Below are positions 1-10,794 of a stretch of DNA of 64,000 nucleotides, one piece after another. Below the pieces are notes generated by a model that saw nothing but the letters and a program-made list of their open reading frames with translations, made no database searches and had not been told where the DNA came from. Position numbers and translations under genes: made by a program. The stretch comes from Pleurostoma richardsiae. Lineage: Eukaryota > Ascomycota > Sordariomycetes > Calosphaeriales > Pleurostomataceae. Location: NCBI GenBank assembly GCA_030052745.1, contig JANBVO010000079.1, positions 1-64,000 of the forward strand, written 5' to 3'. Position 1 is the first letter of the stretch; every line of letters begins with the position of its first letter.

Positions 1-339
1 GCGGTGCTGGGCCTGGGCGCGCTGGTGGAGGCGTTCCCCTACGCGACACCGCCGCCGGCGTGGATGCCGGAGGTGCTAGCGCACCTGGCGACGAGGGCGG
101 CGAGCGACCCGGGTGTGGTGGGGAAGGCGACGAAGGGGATATTGAGCGAGTTTAAGAAGACGAGGCAGGATAGCTGGGGGGTTGATCAGAAGGTTTGTTT
201 CCCCCTTCCCTCCCCTCTGCTTCTTCCCTTGCCCTTCCTGTTGGTGAGAGCAGCTAGAGCTGACATCTTGATGCAGTACTTTACCCCCGAGCAGCTAGAG
301 GATCTGGAGGGTGTGCTGTGGAAGAGCTACTTTGCTTGA
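1..339 (+). CDS. blm10: Proteasome activator Blm10/PA200, C-terminal end (partial)
   Basis: Only the last part of this gene is in the window, and its 5' end lies off the left edge. The segments are <1..192 and 277..339. Between them is an 84-nt GT-AG intron whose length is a multiple of three, so the frame stays open through it. The reading frame gives a HEAT-repeat-like helix with VVGKATKGILSEFKKTRQDSW, then YFTPEQLEDLEGVLWKSYFA and a stop. This pattern matches the C-terminus of Blm10/PA200, a large HEAT-repeat protein that caps the 20S proteasome in nucleus and cytosol. Family members insert a C-terminal Hb-Tyr-X tail into the alpha-ring pocket. Here the last three residues are Tyr-Phe-Ala, so the penultimate position is Phe where yeast Blm10 has Tyr. 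The identification rests on about 84 residues. Confidence 0.75.
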   Translation, partial: AVLGLGALVEAFPYATPPPAWMPEVLAHLATRAASDPGVVGKATKGILSEFKKTRQDSWGVDQKVCFPLPSPLLLPLPFLLVRAARADILMQYFTPEQLEDLEGVLWKSYFA

Positions 340-1506
340 AAGGGCAGCTTTAATTACAGCTAACTGCTGGAAGTGATGGAAGCCGAGAGAGGAATTGATG
401 ACTGTATCACGACTCTTGTTGCCGTGACTAGAGGGTCTAGGCTGTGTCCTTATCGAACATGTCACAGGGATAACCGGGAAGTTGACGAGAGAAGAAAAGA
501 CGTGTCGTATTGACGGTAGCCTGTCCTGTTACATGTCGACACAGCATTGGAGGTAGATAGATACATGGAGGCATGGATAGTGTGCTGGGGTTGAATAGAC
601 TGTTTGAGAGACCTCGTCAATTTGTTCTCTGCTTGGCTGACTGTCTTCCGAGCGTTCTCACGCTTGCCAGCACACGCCAGGTAGGTATAGATACTATGGG
701 TGGACGTGAGGAGGAATCGCCTACGGACTCCTCGGCACTCTCTATCTCTTCCCGCCCTGCTTATCTGGCTCACCACAGCTGACAGCTGCTCCCAGGGGAC
801 CTGTTGCGTCTGAAGGATTCGTCATAGGTGCCTGTCGGGACCCTTATCGCGCAAGGGCAGGCCCGACACGCTGGCTGGCTGCTGACCCTCGATCAGCTGC
901 GTCAGCTTACACCCGCTCGTACGTGGAGCCTCTCTCTTCATTCAGCCAGCCTCCCGCGGCACTAGATTGGCCCCTGCATAGCCTACCGCTGCTAATGCCA
1001 CGTTGACAGGCCGGGAGCTGCCCGATTTGGGGGCCACAGCTCGTTCCTAGTTGGACTAGGACTGCTTAGGTACCTAGTTGCGCTTTTCCCTTCTCTTGCT
1101 GGGTGGTTCTCCTGCTGACGGGACCCTGCCGCGGGAAGCGTGGAGGAGGAGCGGGTGGTTTGCCTGTTGGGTGAAGATATGTCTGGCGTGGGACATGCAC
1201 CCCTCTGGCAGATATGAGAGGTGACGCAATGATGGATTGACTGGCTGGTGGTGCGAGGGATCAACGACATATAACTGCTTCGACGGCTTCGGTGGCCATC
1301 CTCGCCATCTCTCCGGGTTCTTATGTACGACGAAGCCGTCGTATTCTCTCACTTCTTTTCCAGACTCCATTTTGAAACAGTCATATCCATCTAGACGGTT
1401 TGCTGCTCACTCTCCACGCCCTAGTCCCGGTCATCTATCTACTCTACCTTGGAGAAGCTCGGGTCAATATTGAGCTGAGAGTCTCCAAGCCAACCTCCAG
1501 CCCCCC
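340..1506. other. Intergenic region, no gene seen
   Basis: This stretch separates the end of the Blm10 gene from the monooxygenase start. Short open frames occur on both strands, but none has a recognisable domain or a splice pattern extending it. The promoter of the monooxygenase must lie in the right half. No tRNA or repeat was recognised. Confidence 0.6.
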
Positions 1507-3302
1507 ATGATAGACACCCTCATCATCGGCGCCGGCCCCAGCGGCCTCTGCGCCGCCAAGACCTTCCTCCAGCGCGACCCCTCCGCCGACGTCGTCCTTC
1601 TCGACGCGCGCGCCTCCCTCGGCGGCGTCTGGTCCCGCGAGCAGCTGTACCCCACGCTGCGGACCAACAACCTGCGCGGCACCCTCGACTTCGCCGACTT
1701 CCCCATGGGCGACGGCTTCGGCGCGGCGGAGGGAGAGCACGTCGCGGGCGAGGCGATGCACGCGTACCTGGATGCGTACGCGGGGCGGTTCGGCGTCAGG
1801 GACAGGATCCGGTTCGGGACGAGGGTGGTGGAAGTGCGGCGGCGGGAGGGCGGGGAGGAGGGGTGGGCGGTGAGGACCGTGGTGCAGGGCCGGAACGGCC
1901 GGGAGGAAGAGGGGGAGACGCTGCGCTGCCGGAAGCTGGTGGTGGCCACGGGCGTCCTGAGCGTGCCGCACATGCCTGACCTCAAGGGCCTGGCGGACTT
2001 CGGCGGGCTGGTGATGCACTCGAGCGAGCTGGGGCCCAGGTCAGAGGCGCTCACGCACGACGCCACCATCGGCACGGTCGCCGTGCTAGGCGGCGGCAAG
2101 TCGGCGTACGACGCCGTGTACCTGGCGGCGACGACGGGCCATAAGGTGCGGTGGATCATCCGGAAGTCGGGCCGGGGCCCGGTGTGGGTGTTCCCGCCGC
2201 ACACGTACCTGGGGCCGTTCAGGGCGTGGAAGGAGAAGCTGGTGACGCGTCGTTTCTTCTCCTTCATGTCGCCGTGCGTGTGGCCGGACTTCTCGGGGGC
2301 GGGCTGGTTGAGGCGGTTCCTGCACAGGAGCTGGCTGGGGAAGAGGGTCGTGAGGGCGTTCTGGGGTGTGATTCACCATGATACGATCCGAGACTGCGGA
2401 TACCGGACGGACGAGAAGTTTGGGGTCCTGGAACCAGAGCAAAATCCATTCTGGTGAATCTTCTTCCTCTCGTAACCGTGCTGAAACTGTTGTCATGCTA
2501 ACCCACATCTAGGTACGGAACCGCGTCAGGGGTCATCAACTACGAGCAGGACTTTTACTCGCACATCCGCAGCGGTCAAGTTCACATTCACAGGGAGGAC
2601 ATCTCCCACCTATCATCACATGCCATCCACCTCGCCGACGGCAGTGAGTTGTCCGCCGACGCCTTCATCGCCGCGACAGGCTTCTCCGCCAAGCCCACCA
2701 TCTCCTTCGAGCCAGCGAGCATACATTCCAACCTCGGCCTCCCAACGACGCACATGGACAAGGCTCAGCGGCAGATCTGGGCCGAGCTCGACGCCAAGGC
2801 CGACCGTGCTATCGCCACACAATTTCCCCAGCTACTCTCGGGTATCTCCTCGAATGCTACCGACTCCGCTGATGATGCGGGCGGCTACACGCCTTGGCGG
2901 CTGTACCGGGGCATCGCGCCGCCGGGCCTGGCTGCAGCGGGTGACCGCTCGCTCGTGTTCCTCGGTATGTTTAGCAACCTGGCTAACACAACGCGGCTGG
3001 AGGTGCAGTGCCTGTGGGCGCTGGCGTACCTCGAGGGCCGGCTGCCGCTGCCGGAGCAGGACCGCTTGTGGGAGGATACAGCGCTGTCGCAGCGGTGGGC
3101 GCAGCACCGGGCGCCATACGGGCATGGGCGGTCCTACCCGGACCTGGTGTTTGACCAGCTTCCGTACTGGGACTTGCTGCTGAGCGATCTAGGGCTAGAG
3201 ACAAGGCGGAAGGGGTGGCTACTCAGGGAGTTGTTTGAGCCATACTCACCGGAGGATTATACGGGGGTGGTGGAGGAGTGGATGGTGAAGAACCGGGAGT
3301 AG
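1507..3302 (+). CDS. FAD/NADPH-dependent flavin monooxygenase (FMO-like)
   Basis: The model is join(1507..2453, 2513..3302), 578 residues, with one 59-nt intron (GTGAAT...ATCTAG) that rebuilds a Trp codon across the junction. The FAD Rossmann motif GAGPSG is at residues 8-13, an FMO-type FxGxxxHSS motif lies near residue 168, the NADPH Rossmann motif GGGKSA near 195, and an ATGFS motif follows in the second exon. This order is that of class B flavin monooxygenases, which transfer one oxygen from a C4a-hydroperoxyflavin to a soft nucleophile or, in Baeyer-Villiger relatives, to a ketone. The substrate cannot be predicted. Codon use in exon 1 is very GC-rich. No signal peptide is seen, so it is probably cytosolic. 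Its neighbour is an NmrA-like oxidoreductase on the opposite strand, convergent and 125 bp away. Confidence 0.85.
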
Positions 3303-3427
3303 TAGCTTCGTTTTGTCTGTAAAGCCGGCAGCGTGATAGATCACATAGATATGGTAGAATCCTCCCGGGCAATGCTTAAACATCGAAGGCACTAATGTCT
3401 CGACGATGCTGATGACCCCTGAGCCTG

Positions 3428-4827
3428 TTACAAATCTGACTTTCCACCCCAAGTCTGCTTAACAAATTCCTCTATGCCAGTAAACTTGTAGTCTGGCAGA
3501 AGTTTATTCCATTCGTCTGTAACAGCCCAAGCACCTTTGGCTACGGCAGTCAAGATACCGATCCAGCCAGGGGTATGCCATGCTTCCCTTTGGTCCTCGG
3601 GAATGGAAGGATGTTGAATCGGAGGCATGTCGACACGCAGAATGCCAGTGTCAACGTCCGATTCCTTCACGATTTCAAGACGCACTAGCTTGCCTATACG
3701 GAGCAGCAAAAGTCAGCGTTCGTTGTTTGGAGTTTGAGTCTTCAAAGGGTACAAATAACACAAATCGCTGCTGTCAGCTGCGAGATCTACTCACCTCGGA
3801 TCTTTTCGACAACGTGCTGGAGCTGCCGGGGACTGATACTTTCGCCGGTAATACCACCGATCTCTGGCCACTCACCCTCGTACTCTACCGCACGCCGAAC
3901 AACGCCGGCGATGTCCGAAACGGTAGTCACCGTCATAGGATCATCCTCATGACCCTCTATTGCCACGATGCGCAGGTCGTCTAGCTGCCATGCTATTGCC
4001 ATGGGTGGGACATGCCTCGTCAACTGCCGTGGAAAGGCGGTATATTCCATGAACAATCCAGGCTGAAAGAAGCAGTATTCAATGACCTGCAGAGGTCGCG
4101 TCAGGTTCAGGGACTAGCCGAGGAATAGGTTGGGAATGGGCGAGGGGCAAGTCGTGATATCTGGGCTTGGATACAACTCACCTTCTTGTCTTCATTAATC
4201 TTGCGTAGGTAAGCTTGCATGTCAAGCTTGCCCTGATACCAGGGAACGGCATCAATTATGTCATAGACTTTCTGGCCCCTTTATACCATGATTAGCACGT
4301 CGACAGAGCCTCAAATTCTAGTTTGCTACAGTGTGATTCTCTTCACCAACTTAACCTGGAAAGAATGATCTTACATAGCCCATTCGCTCGGTGCGAAGCG
4401 TTTGACTCCGGCCTCGACAGCGGCATCGACAAGAAGTTTGGAAACCACGCTTCCCGGATCGTTAGAAACGACGATGAAGTTGAGGACAACCTCAACGTCA
4501 CTAAACAGGTTGACCAGCTGTGTCTTGTCCTTGAAACTGGTTTGTACCCAGTTGACACCGCGCTGCTGGGGGAACTGGGCAGGATCCTGAGCCACATATC
4601 GTTAGAACATCGTGCACACAAAACATTTCACCGGGTAGTGAAGTGCTTTTTACCTTCCTGCACAGAGCTACGACTTCATGCTTCTGGTCCTCAACCAGCT
4701 TGTCAATGACCTCGAGCGCTAGGCCTTATCGACGGAACGCATTAGTCCACTCTGATAGTGAGAAGAAGGAATGGCGTCACCGGGCTTTCTTACCTGAGTT
4801 CGCACCTGCTATTGCAACCTTGACCAT
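3428..4827 (-). CDS. NmrA-like / isoflavone-reductase-like NAD(P)-binding protein
   Basis: The gene reads right to left. Exons are 4827..4794, 4718..4654, 4586..4375, about 4271..4182, 4086..3795 and 3693..3428, giving about 320 residues. It starts MVKVAIAGANS, an N-terminal Rossmann turn of the atypical SDR (NmrA/isoflavone reductase) type. A FAPSEW motif follows, then a VxGKLDMQAYL-like segment typical of the family, and a C-terminal helical part ending GGKSDL. Such proteins are cytosolic reductases or NADP(H)-sensing regulators. All junctions except one are clean. At the third intron the strong donor (AT|GTAAGA) and the only good acceptor (GGCCAG) leave the frame one base short, so this is a cryptic junction, a real indel or a sequence error. 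The gene is divergent from the bZIP gene and shares a 525-bp intergenic region with it. Confidence 0.75.
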
Positions 4828-5220
4828 TTTGTTGCTGTCTAGTGCTGGCTGTTTGAGAGAAAACCTTCGGGAAAAAGTGTCAGACTTGACAGGAGGTCAA
4901 GTCCTCTTTATACCCGCAGCAACTGTATTCAACCAGGCACACTATCCATCTTAAATGTTCCAATGGTCCCCGAAATGAAATTCATGTGAAGGAGGCAATT
5001 CCTGCATCACCATGTCCGCTTTGTAATGCATCTCTCCTGCTGCTGCCGGCGAGTGTAAGTTCAAGCACGCTACGAAGTTCCCTACGCCGGACCCCCTTAG
5101 CCTTAGCGCATAGTAGAGAGCACTCAAAGGGATGACCCATAACACTAATACACATTTGGTTCAGTGAAGGGCATGAATACGCCGGGACGTGCTCTGTTTC
5201 CCCTTCTGACAAATCCATCG

Positions 5221-5260
5221 CTACACGTAACTTCACGTAACATCACGTAACATCACATAA
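5221..5260. promoter_or_regulatory. Tandem 10-bp array of ACGTAA sites between divergent genes
   Basis: Four consecutive 10-bp units each end in ACGTAA or a one-base variant. Units 1-3 carry ACGTAA and unit 4 carries ACATAA. ACGT-core sites of this kind are classic targets of bZIP/AP-1-like factors. The array lies 93 bp upstream of the bZIP start and about 390 bp upstream of the NmrA-like start. The exact 10-bp period places the sites on nearly the same helical face. A role in controlling either gene is inference. Confidence 0.5.
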
Positions 5261-5352
5261 CATCACCAACCACTAGACAGAAAGCAGCACAATTACTAAC
5301 AGCCGCCGCTGCCACTCCAACCGAGCCACACCGCTTCGACACGACGTTGAGA

Positions 5353-6512
5353 ATGAATGATGATAAGGCAGAACTCGAGGTAGGTCGCTTGGTCCTGGAT
5401 GCTCCTTATTCCCTCGGCAGGTTACGGTTCTCTTGCTCACTGCCTTGTAGCGGCGACGCGAACGCGGCCGGCTGGCCCAAAGTGCCTTTCGCAGACGCCA
5501 GGCGCAAGCCAAAGAAACCATGCAGGAAGAGAACGCCATTCTCAAGCGTGCCATAAGAGCTATAGCGAGCGAGGTTCAGGCAGGTGATCGCCCGGCGTTG
5601 AGAAACAAGATCCAGGAAGCAGCCACGCTTGCCGGGCTTGGCCCTGTTGGTCAGAGTATTAGCTCGTCGGCCGTCGGCAACCGGGGCGACTCTGCCTTCA
5701 CTCCCGTCCAGCCGCAGGATCGCCGCTCAGGGGGCTTCAGAAGCAGAGGTGCCTTGTCTGCTGCCGACCCAACGCAGGCGGTGTCCCGTAAGACGTCAGG
5801 TTCTGCTGCGGAACGTGGCAGAGACCTTGCTACGCAGCACAACAGCCATACCACTATTCGTCGGGATCCCTTCCAGTGCTATCGATGCACAAGTGCCCCC
5901 GCTACCATTCTTCCATTTCTCGGCGCAGGCGCTTTTACCTTTGGGGGCCGCATATTCTGGCATCTCGTGGAGAAGCTTGAGGCCGTGGAACACAACCAAG
6001 GCTCAACTCACCTCCCGGAACGCCCCGTCGCCAGCACCAGGCCGCATCCACAGTTCCGAGATCTCTTAGATCAGGTGGTGTCCTTGCAGAATATTAACCC
6101 CGCACACTGGGTTGCAATGATTGAAGCGCGCCTAACATATCGTAAACAAGAGTACACACACGAGATTCTTGCCGATACTTCTTCTGCAGATCTCTTGCCG
6201 GAGACCCTAGTGGGCCAGAATACCGCACTCCGTGACAAGTCCACCCTTAGCTGGCTATCGCCTGTATCGGCTGAGCGGAGGACCAGAGCTATTGTTGGGG
6301 ACGAAGTGTTCGCGCTGTTGGTCAGGCCCGCGCTGGATCGCTGGGAGACGAACCCGAAGAACTATGCAGCACAGGACAGAACAGAACTGGTCGACGGCTT
6401 CTTGGACAGGCTCTCTGAAACATATGTGTGTTTTGAGGACGGGCCACGGTGGGATACAGAGACATTCGATACGGTGCTTAGGGACTGGTGCTCTTCTATC
6501 ATCGTTGGTTAG
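5353..6512 (+). CDS. bZIP transcription factor with atypical basic region
   Basis: The model is join(5353..5379, 5451..6512), 362 residues. The ATG at 5353 gives MNDDKAELE, and a 71-nt intron then leads directly into the basic region RRRERGRLAQSAFRRRQ at residues 10-26. A short coiled segment (MQEENAILKRAI) follows as the zipper. The remainder is low-complexity in the middle, and the C-terminal 120 residues carry a conserved-looking block (WLSP...RWDTETFDTVLRDW) without a named domain. Fungal Yap-type bZIPs have Asn in the N-R-x-A-Q-x-x-F-R motif, and here that position is Gly. The protein is expected to be nuclear and to bind ACGT-core DNA, and such sites lie just upstream of the gene. Because the DNA-binding domain straddles the intron, the second exon alone would look like a protein of unknown function. 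Confidence 0.8.
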
Positions 6513-6606
6513 GTATTGGTGATTTGAATGTTTATTCAACAACATGTAACTCCAAACAGCGCTGCCTGGCCCTTACCTTCATGCTGTATCCGGATTATCC
6601 TCGTCA

Positions 6607-7020
6607 TGGTGACCATTTCTGTAAACCCAAAATTTTACTCGCGGCGTCGTCGTTTCCATGAGGATCTATCTCTCCCAAAAGGATCTTCCGTTTACTGAGA
6701 CGCTCCTAAATGTGTCAGATGAAAGATTAAAGAGTAAGAAAAAAGAAAGTTAAGTGACCAGAAAAATAGCGAAGTCCATCTTCAAGCCTCACTGTAGGCC
6801 CAGATATCACCTTCTACATCATCGATCTAAGGATCCCTCTTCCTCCCGCCCTCCTCTCCAACTTGTCTACCAGCATCGGCGACATGAACCAGCCGTTGCT
6901 CCGCCATGTGCGTAAACCGGGTCCCCTCCAGTGTGTGCTTCGTGCTGATCTCCTTGCCATGCTTTCTTTTGATTTTCGGTAATAGAAGGACGTTGAGTAG
7001 AAGGCGTTGTAATAGACTCG
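6607..7020 (-). pseudogene. Decayed copy of the 3' end of the DHA2 MFS gene
   Basis: On the minus strand this stretch reads KEISTKHTLEGTRFTHMAEQRL at about 6895-6960. This aligns with KEIGTEHTLEGNRFARMVDQRL at the C-terminus of the intact MFS gene 4.6 kb away (about 11490-11580). The similarity continues through the last membrane segment (LLLNVLLLPKI, near 6975-7010) and into the 3' flank. The block with GCGGCGT and CTTCCGT at 6630-6705 matches the flank at 11225-11300 in the same order and spacing. Only about the last 60-70 codons plus the 3' flank are present, with several frame breaks and no start. Many differences are C-to-T or G-to-A relative to the intact copy. Confidence 0.7.
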
Positions 7021-7553
7021 AGGTGTAGCAACGCAGGATCGTCAGAGATAGCCTGTGGTGGTCAAACGCCCGCGGGCTTCACGCCTATACCACAAACTGT
7101 TCCCTAGGGGATGGCTGCAGAGCACAGATGGATTGCGGAGGCGCCTGGTCAGGAGATATGGCCTCATTAGTTGGTTCGTTCTCTGCCTCAGCCACACTAC
7201 GAGGCAGAAGTGATAGGCAGAAAGGGATGCCTGTTGGCCACCCTGGCTGGGAAACTCACATATAATTGGGTGTGTGAAGGGCTGGGCGGCTACGTTGCCC
7301 GCTTGCGGGCTGGAATTCGGTTGTTCGGCTCGTCATATGTTACTTTAGTGTTTCATGCGCGCCGCCGCACAGCCAGCCGAGGAGGCCAACCACGCGTCAC
7401 AGAAAACTTCAAAAAAGACTATGGCCCTCTCGGTCGGGCTAATGATATATATGTTCACGTATCAAGCCTATATCCTGTAGGAGATGCTATAGGACGCTGA
7501 GTCGCCGCTACACAGACTAAGCGAACAACCACTCACGTCAATCTCGCTTCACC
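7021..7553. other. Intergenic region with no supported gene
   Basis: A 109-codon open frame at 7171-7500 on the plus strand has no recognisable motif and no intron structure, and is probably chance. The right end must contain the promoter of the large gene starting at 7554. Confidence 0.5.
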
Positions 7554-10500
7554 ATGCCTTCGATATCCCCGAAAGACCTGAAAGTTCTCGATATGCTCAG
7601 CAAAGAGTATCGTATCGTGTTCGCGGGTCATTGTGAGCCAGATGAATGGCCCGAATGCCACAAAACGGTATTAGGACATGTGTCTGAGCTAGGAGAGAAG
7701 AAGTTTCAATCGTATGCCACGGACGCTAACACCACAGACGAGACCCCATGGAAGTCGAACGTGAAGTTCCTTGCAAATAACTTGGTGGCTCGAGCAAAGC
7801 GCAACGTGAAACGGAACGAGAGCAGCTGGAGAATGTCTTGCGAGCCTCTTATCTTTGCAAGGCTTTCCGGCGAAGTTGTCTGGTTTGTTCTAGACTTTTC
7901 ATGTAGCCCTACAGAGTCTGTACTAATACGTTGGATTGTGTAACAGTCGAAACTGTCGAAAACGGATTTGGCGTTCGGAGATTGAGGCTAGTTGCGTTAT
8001 CAACACTCAGCGAAGACTCGCATTGCAGAAGCGCCAGGAGGCCCGGGAACCTTGTCGGTGTCCTCGGATAGCACGAAGTCAAGATCAGTGAGTAGTGTTC
8101 CATTCATCATCTTGTCTACACGAGCCTACTCACATTATACATCATAGTCTCGAAGCCATTGGGCTGAATCGTATCTTTGGCCATCGCGAAGATGAAGTTG
8201 TAAGGCACGATCCTGTTGTTGCGAGGAGACTCGGGAAGAGGATCCAGAAGCCTGATGCCATATACGGTCTGCGTCAAACCAGAAACATTGAGAATTTCTT
8301 GCACGATACTCGGAAAAGCGAGGCGAGGCAGCTTGTCCCGACTGATGGGAAGCAGCTGCACGAGGAGCTGGACCCCTCGCCCATCGACCAGCCTTTGGAC
8401 CAAAACGGCGATGAGCTACTGTACCCCTTCCTCGTGCTTGAAGCCAAGTCTGGTACATCGGACTGCGATTGGCATTCGATACAACTACAGACCGCTTTCA
8501 CCATCCGCACTTTTCTCGATACTCAGCATCGGCTGCGGATGGCACTCGGTCCTCAAAAGCAATCTCAACAAGCCCCACTGGTTTGGTTCTTTGCTAATAA
8601 AGGTGAAGACTGGCGCATCTCAGTGGCTTATATGGCCGAGGACACACAAAAGCGAAACACGATCGGTCACAAGGATTATGTTGGTTGAACACAAAGCTCG
8701 CCCGGAATATATTCGATTCTGACCAAATCATAGGTGATCATCGACGTCTGGCAAGGCTCTATCGTGACTCGAGATGGAGCTCTCCAACTCCTGTTACTGG
8801 TCGACTACGTATTCGACTGGGCTAGAGACGTCTACAGAGAGGATATCATAAGGAAACTTCGGCTCCTCGCTTCAGGCGACAATGACGCCGCTAGTATTCT
8901 GTACACAGACACAGACATCTTCTCTACCCGCCAGGTTGACCTGTCGGAGATGCATACATCTGCGGTTGGAAATGAGGATTACGAAGCATATATGTCCGCT
9001 CAGCAAGCGTTCGTGGCTCTTGACTCGAGAGATTGCGTCGTTCGCCACGCTACATTTGTCGAATCTAGATACTGTTGTGTGTTTGTTACCCTGGACAACG
9101 TCAGCACCATGCTGCGGTCAACAAAGCAAACGAGAACACAAAAACTCTGTCGGATGATTCTGGGGCAGATGTCAAAATCTATGCTTCTGGACCAGTCGGC
9201 TCTCGAGGCTGTAGAAGAGCGCTGGACGAATACTGTTCGACTGGCGTCGACGGCCGTAACTTCCACAGCTCAATTCTATACCGCGATCTCCTGCACAAAC
9301 TACCTGTCCGGGAGTTGGCACCAGGTCAGAGAACTCTACATAATCGCCATTGCAAAAGATGCCTGGGATGTTGTCGTTGAGGGTTCTGGATTCAAGTCTA
9401 ACAGACGGAAACCCCAAAAGCCAACACTTGCAAAAGGTGCTGATGTTGACACTCTATTAGAACACATCGACTGTCTTCAAGCTGGCACTCCCAGAGACAC
9501 ACTTCTCTCCTGTATTACCCGGAGGGCTGTTGAGCTTCGTCTGTCTCCCGATCCTGCCTACTATTTGACCAGCATGTCACACACGGGTGCATCTGAAAAC
9601 CGCAGCTCGCCTATGCGGACTGTTATCCGTCTAATTCCATCCGATGGTATCCTCCGCGACATTGTTCATTACATGTACCTCTCAATTAAGAGAGGAAGCA
9701 TAGAACCTAATGAGTCCTTCTTGCGGGTATCTAAACGGTTCGACCAGCAACATGCACTCCCGCGGAGCAATGAGAATCTTCGTCCGGTTCACAACAGTAC
9801 TGAGACGCTCCAGCTCTCCGATGATGGCTGTGTTCTGGTCAACGGCGGGTGCCATTCACATGATCCCGAGAAGTCACCATCAGAATTCTGTCTCTACATC
9901 GTCAATGGAGATCCGACCATTCTCACGTCGCGTGATATTGCCGAGCGTACAAAACGCACTTTCGAGACAAGAGACATATACCATACAACGCAAGATAACG
10001 GCACGTCGAACCTCGCTACGTTATCCCGAAGGAGCCTCGAACGGACTCCCTGGAACTTGCGGGAAACATATGGTATCCATAGTGATGTTCCTGGACTTGC
10101 TTCCTTGATTTCAAGGTCTTGTGGCGACGCCCCCGGACCCAGGCGCCAGGGTTCGCCTCGTGTTGAAGATGGCGTTTTGTCAGGGTCATATCTAGTCACG
10201 CGGACGTTGATCCCCTGGAGCGACCCGCGGCGATTTGGCCGGTATCCCGAGTCGCGCATGTTCTTGATCTACAAGCTTATAAGCCGAGAAATGAGGTACT
10301 GGAGGGAAGTAGCTGATGCACAAAGGACCAGTGGGACGTGGGCCTGTGCATTGTGTGCAGATGTTGTGGATGAGAGATGGAGGGAGGGTAAAATATGTTT
10401 CAATTGCTTTGACCGATTGGATGATGACGAGACGTTCGATTGGTTCCGCAATTCCTTGCTAGGAGAGCCAGCGTTTGAGGCACCGGACGGTGGGGCGACG

Positions 10501-10794
10501 GATGGAGGTGAGGAGAGTGAGGATGAGTTGTTCCTGGACGAGCTACCTTCCTTGAATGTGCGGTGGAATCGGGCCCTACGGGCATACCCTGCACTCGAAG
10601 AGCGTTTTCACGATATGGACGAGCTTCTTGCCCAGTGTGACAAGTTCACGGAGTGGTCTGATCAGAGACGGCAAGAGCGCAGGAGGCGCTACTTCAAGCG
10701 AAGGCAGAAGCGTCCGATGCTCGAGGAAGACTCGGAATCCAACGTGGCAGAAGATAGCTTAGGATCATCTAGCTCAGTGGCCAACGCTAGGTAA
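7554..10794 (+). CDS. Large uncharacterised fungal protein with possible PD-(D/E)XK-like motif and zinc ribbon
   Basis: The model is join(7554..7882, 7947..8087, 8148..8679, 8734..10794), 1020 residues, and every junction keeps frame. The first intron contains a perfect TACTAAT branch site. The second exon encodes CRNCRKRIWRSEIEA followed by a Cys-x-Cys pair, a possible zinc site. The third exon has YPFLVLEAKSG, with Glu255 and Lys257 spaced like the E-x-K of PD-(D/E)XK nuclease-like folds, followed by IQLQTAFTIRTFLDTQHRL and WFFANKGEDWR. The fourth continues IIDVWQGSI...GALQLLLLVDYVFDWARD, which resembles a family of fungal hypothetical proteins. Near the C-terminus, CALC and CFNC 13 residues apart look like a zinc ribbon, and an Arg/Lys-rich acidic tail follows. 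No function is established. The nuclease-like reading is an inference from one motif. Confidence 0.75.

Noticed and set aside
1444-2508. Long minus-strand open frames opposite the flavin monooxygenase
   Set aside because: They are shadow frames of the GC-rich plus-strand exon. The plus-strand product has clear FAD and NADPH motifs.
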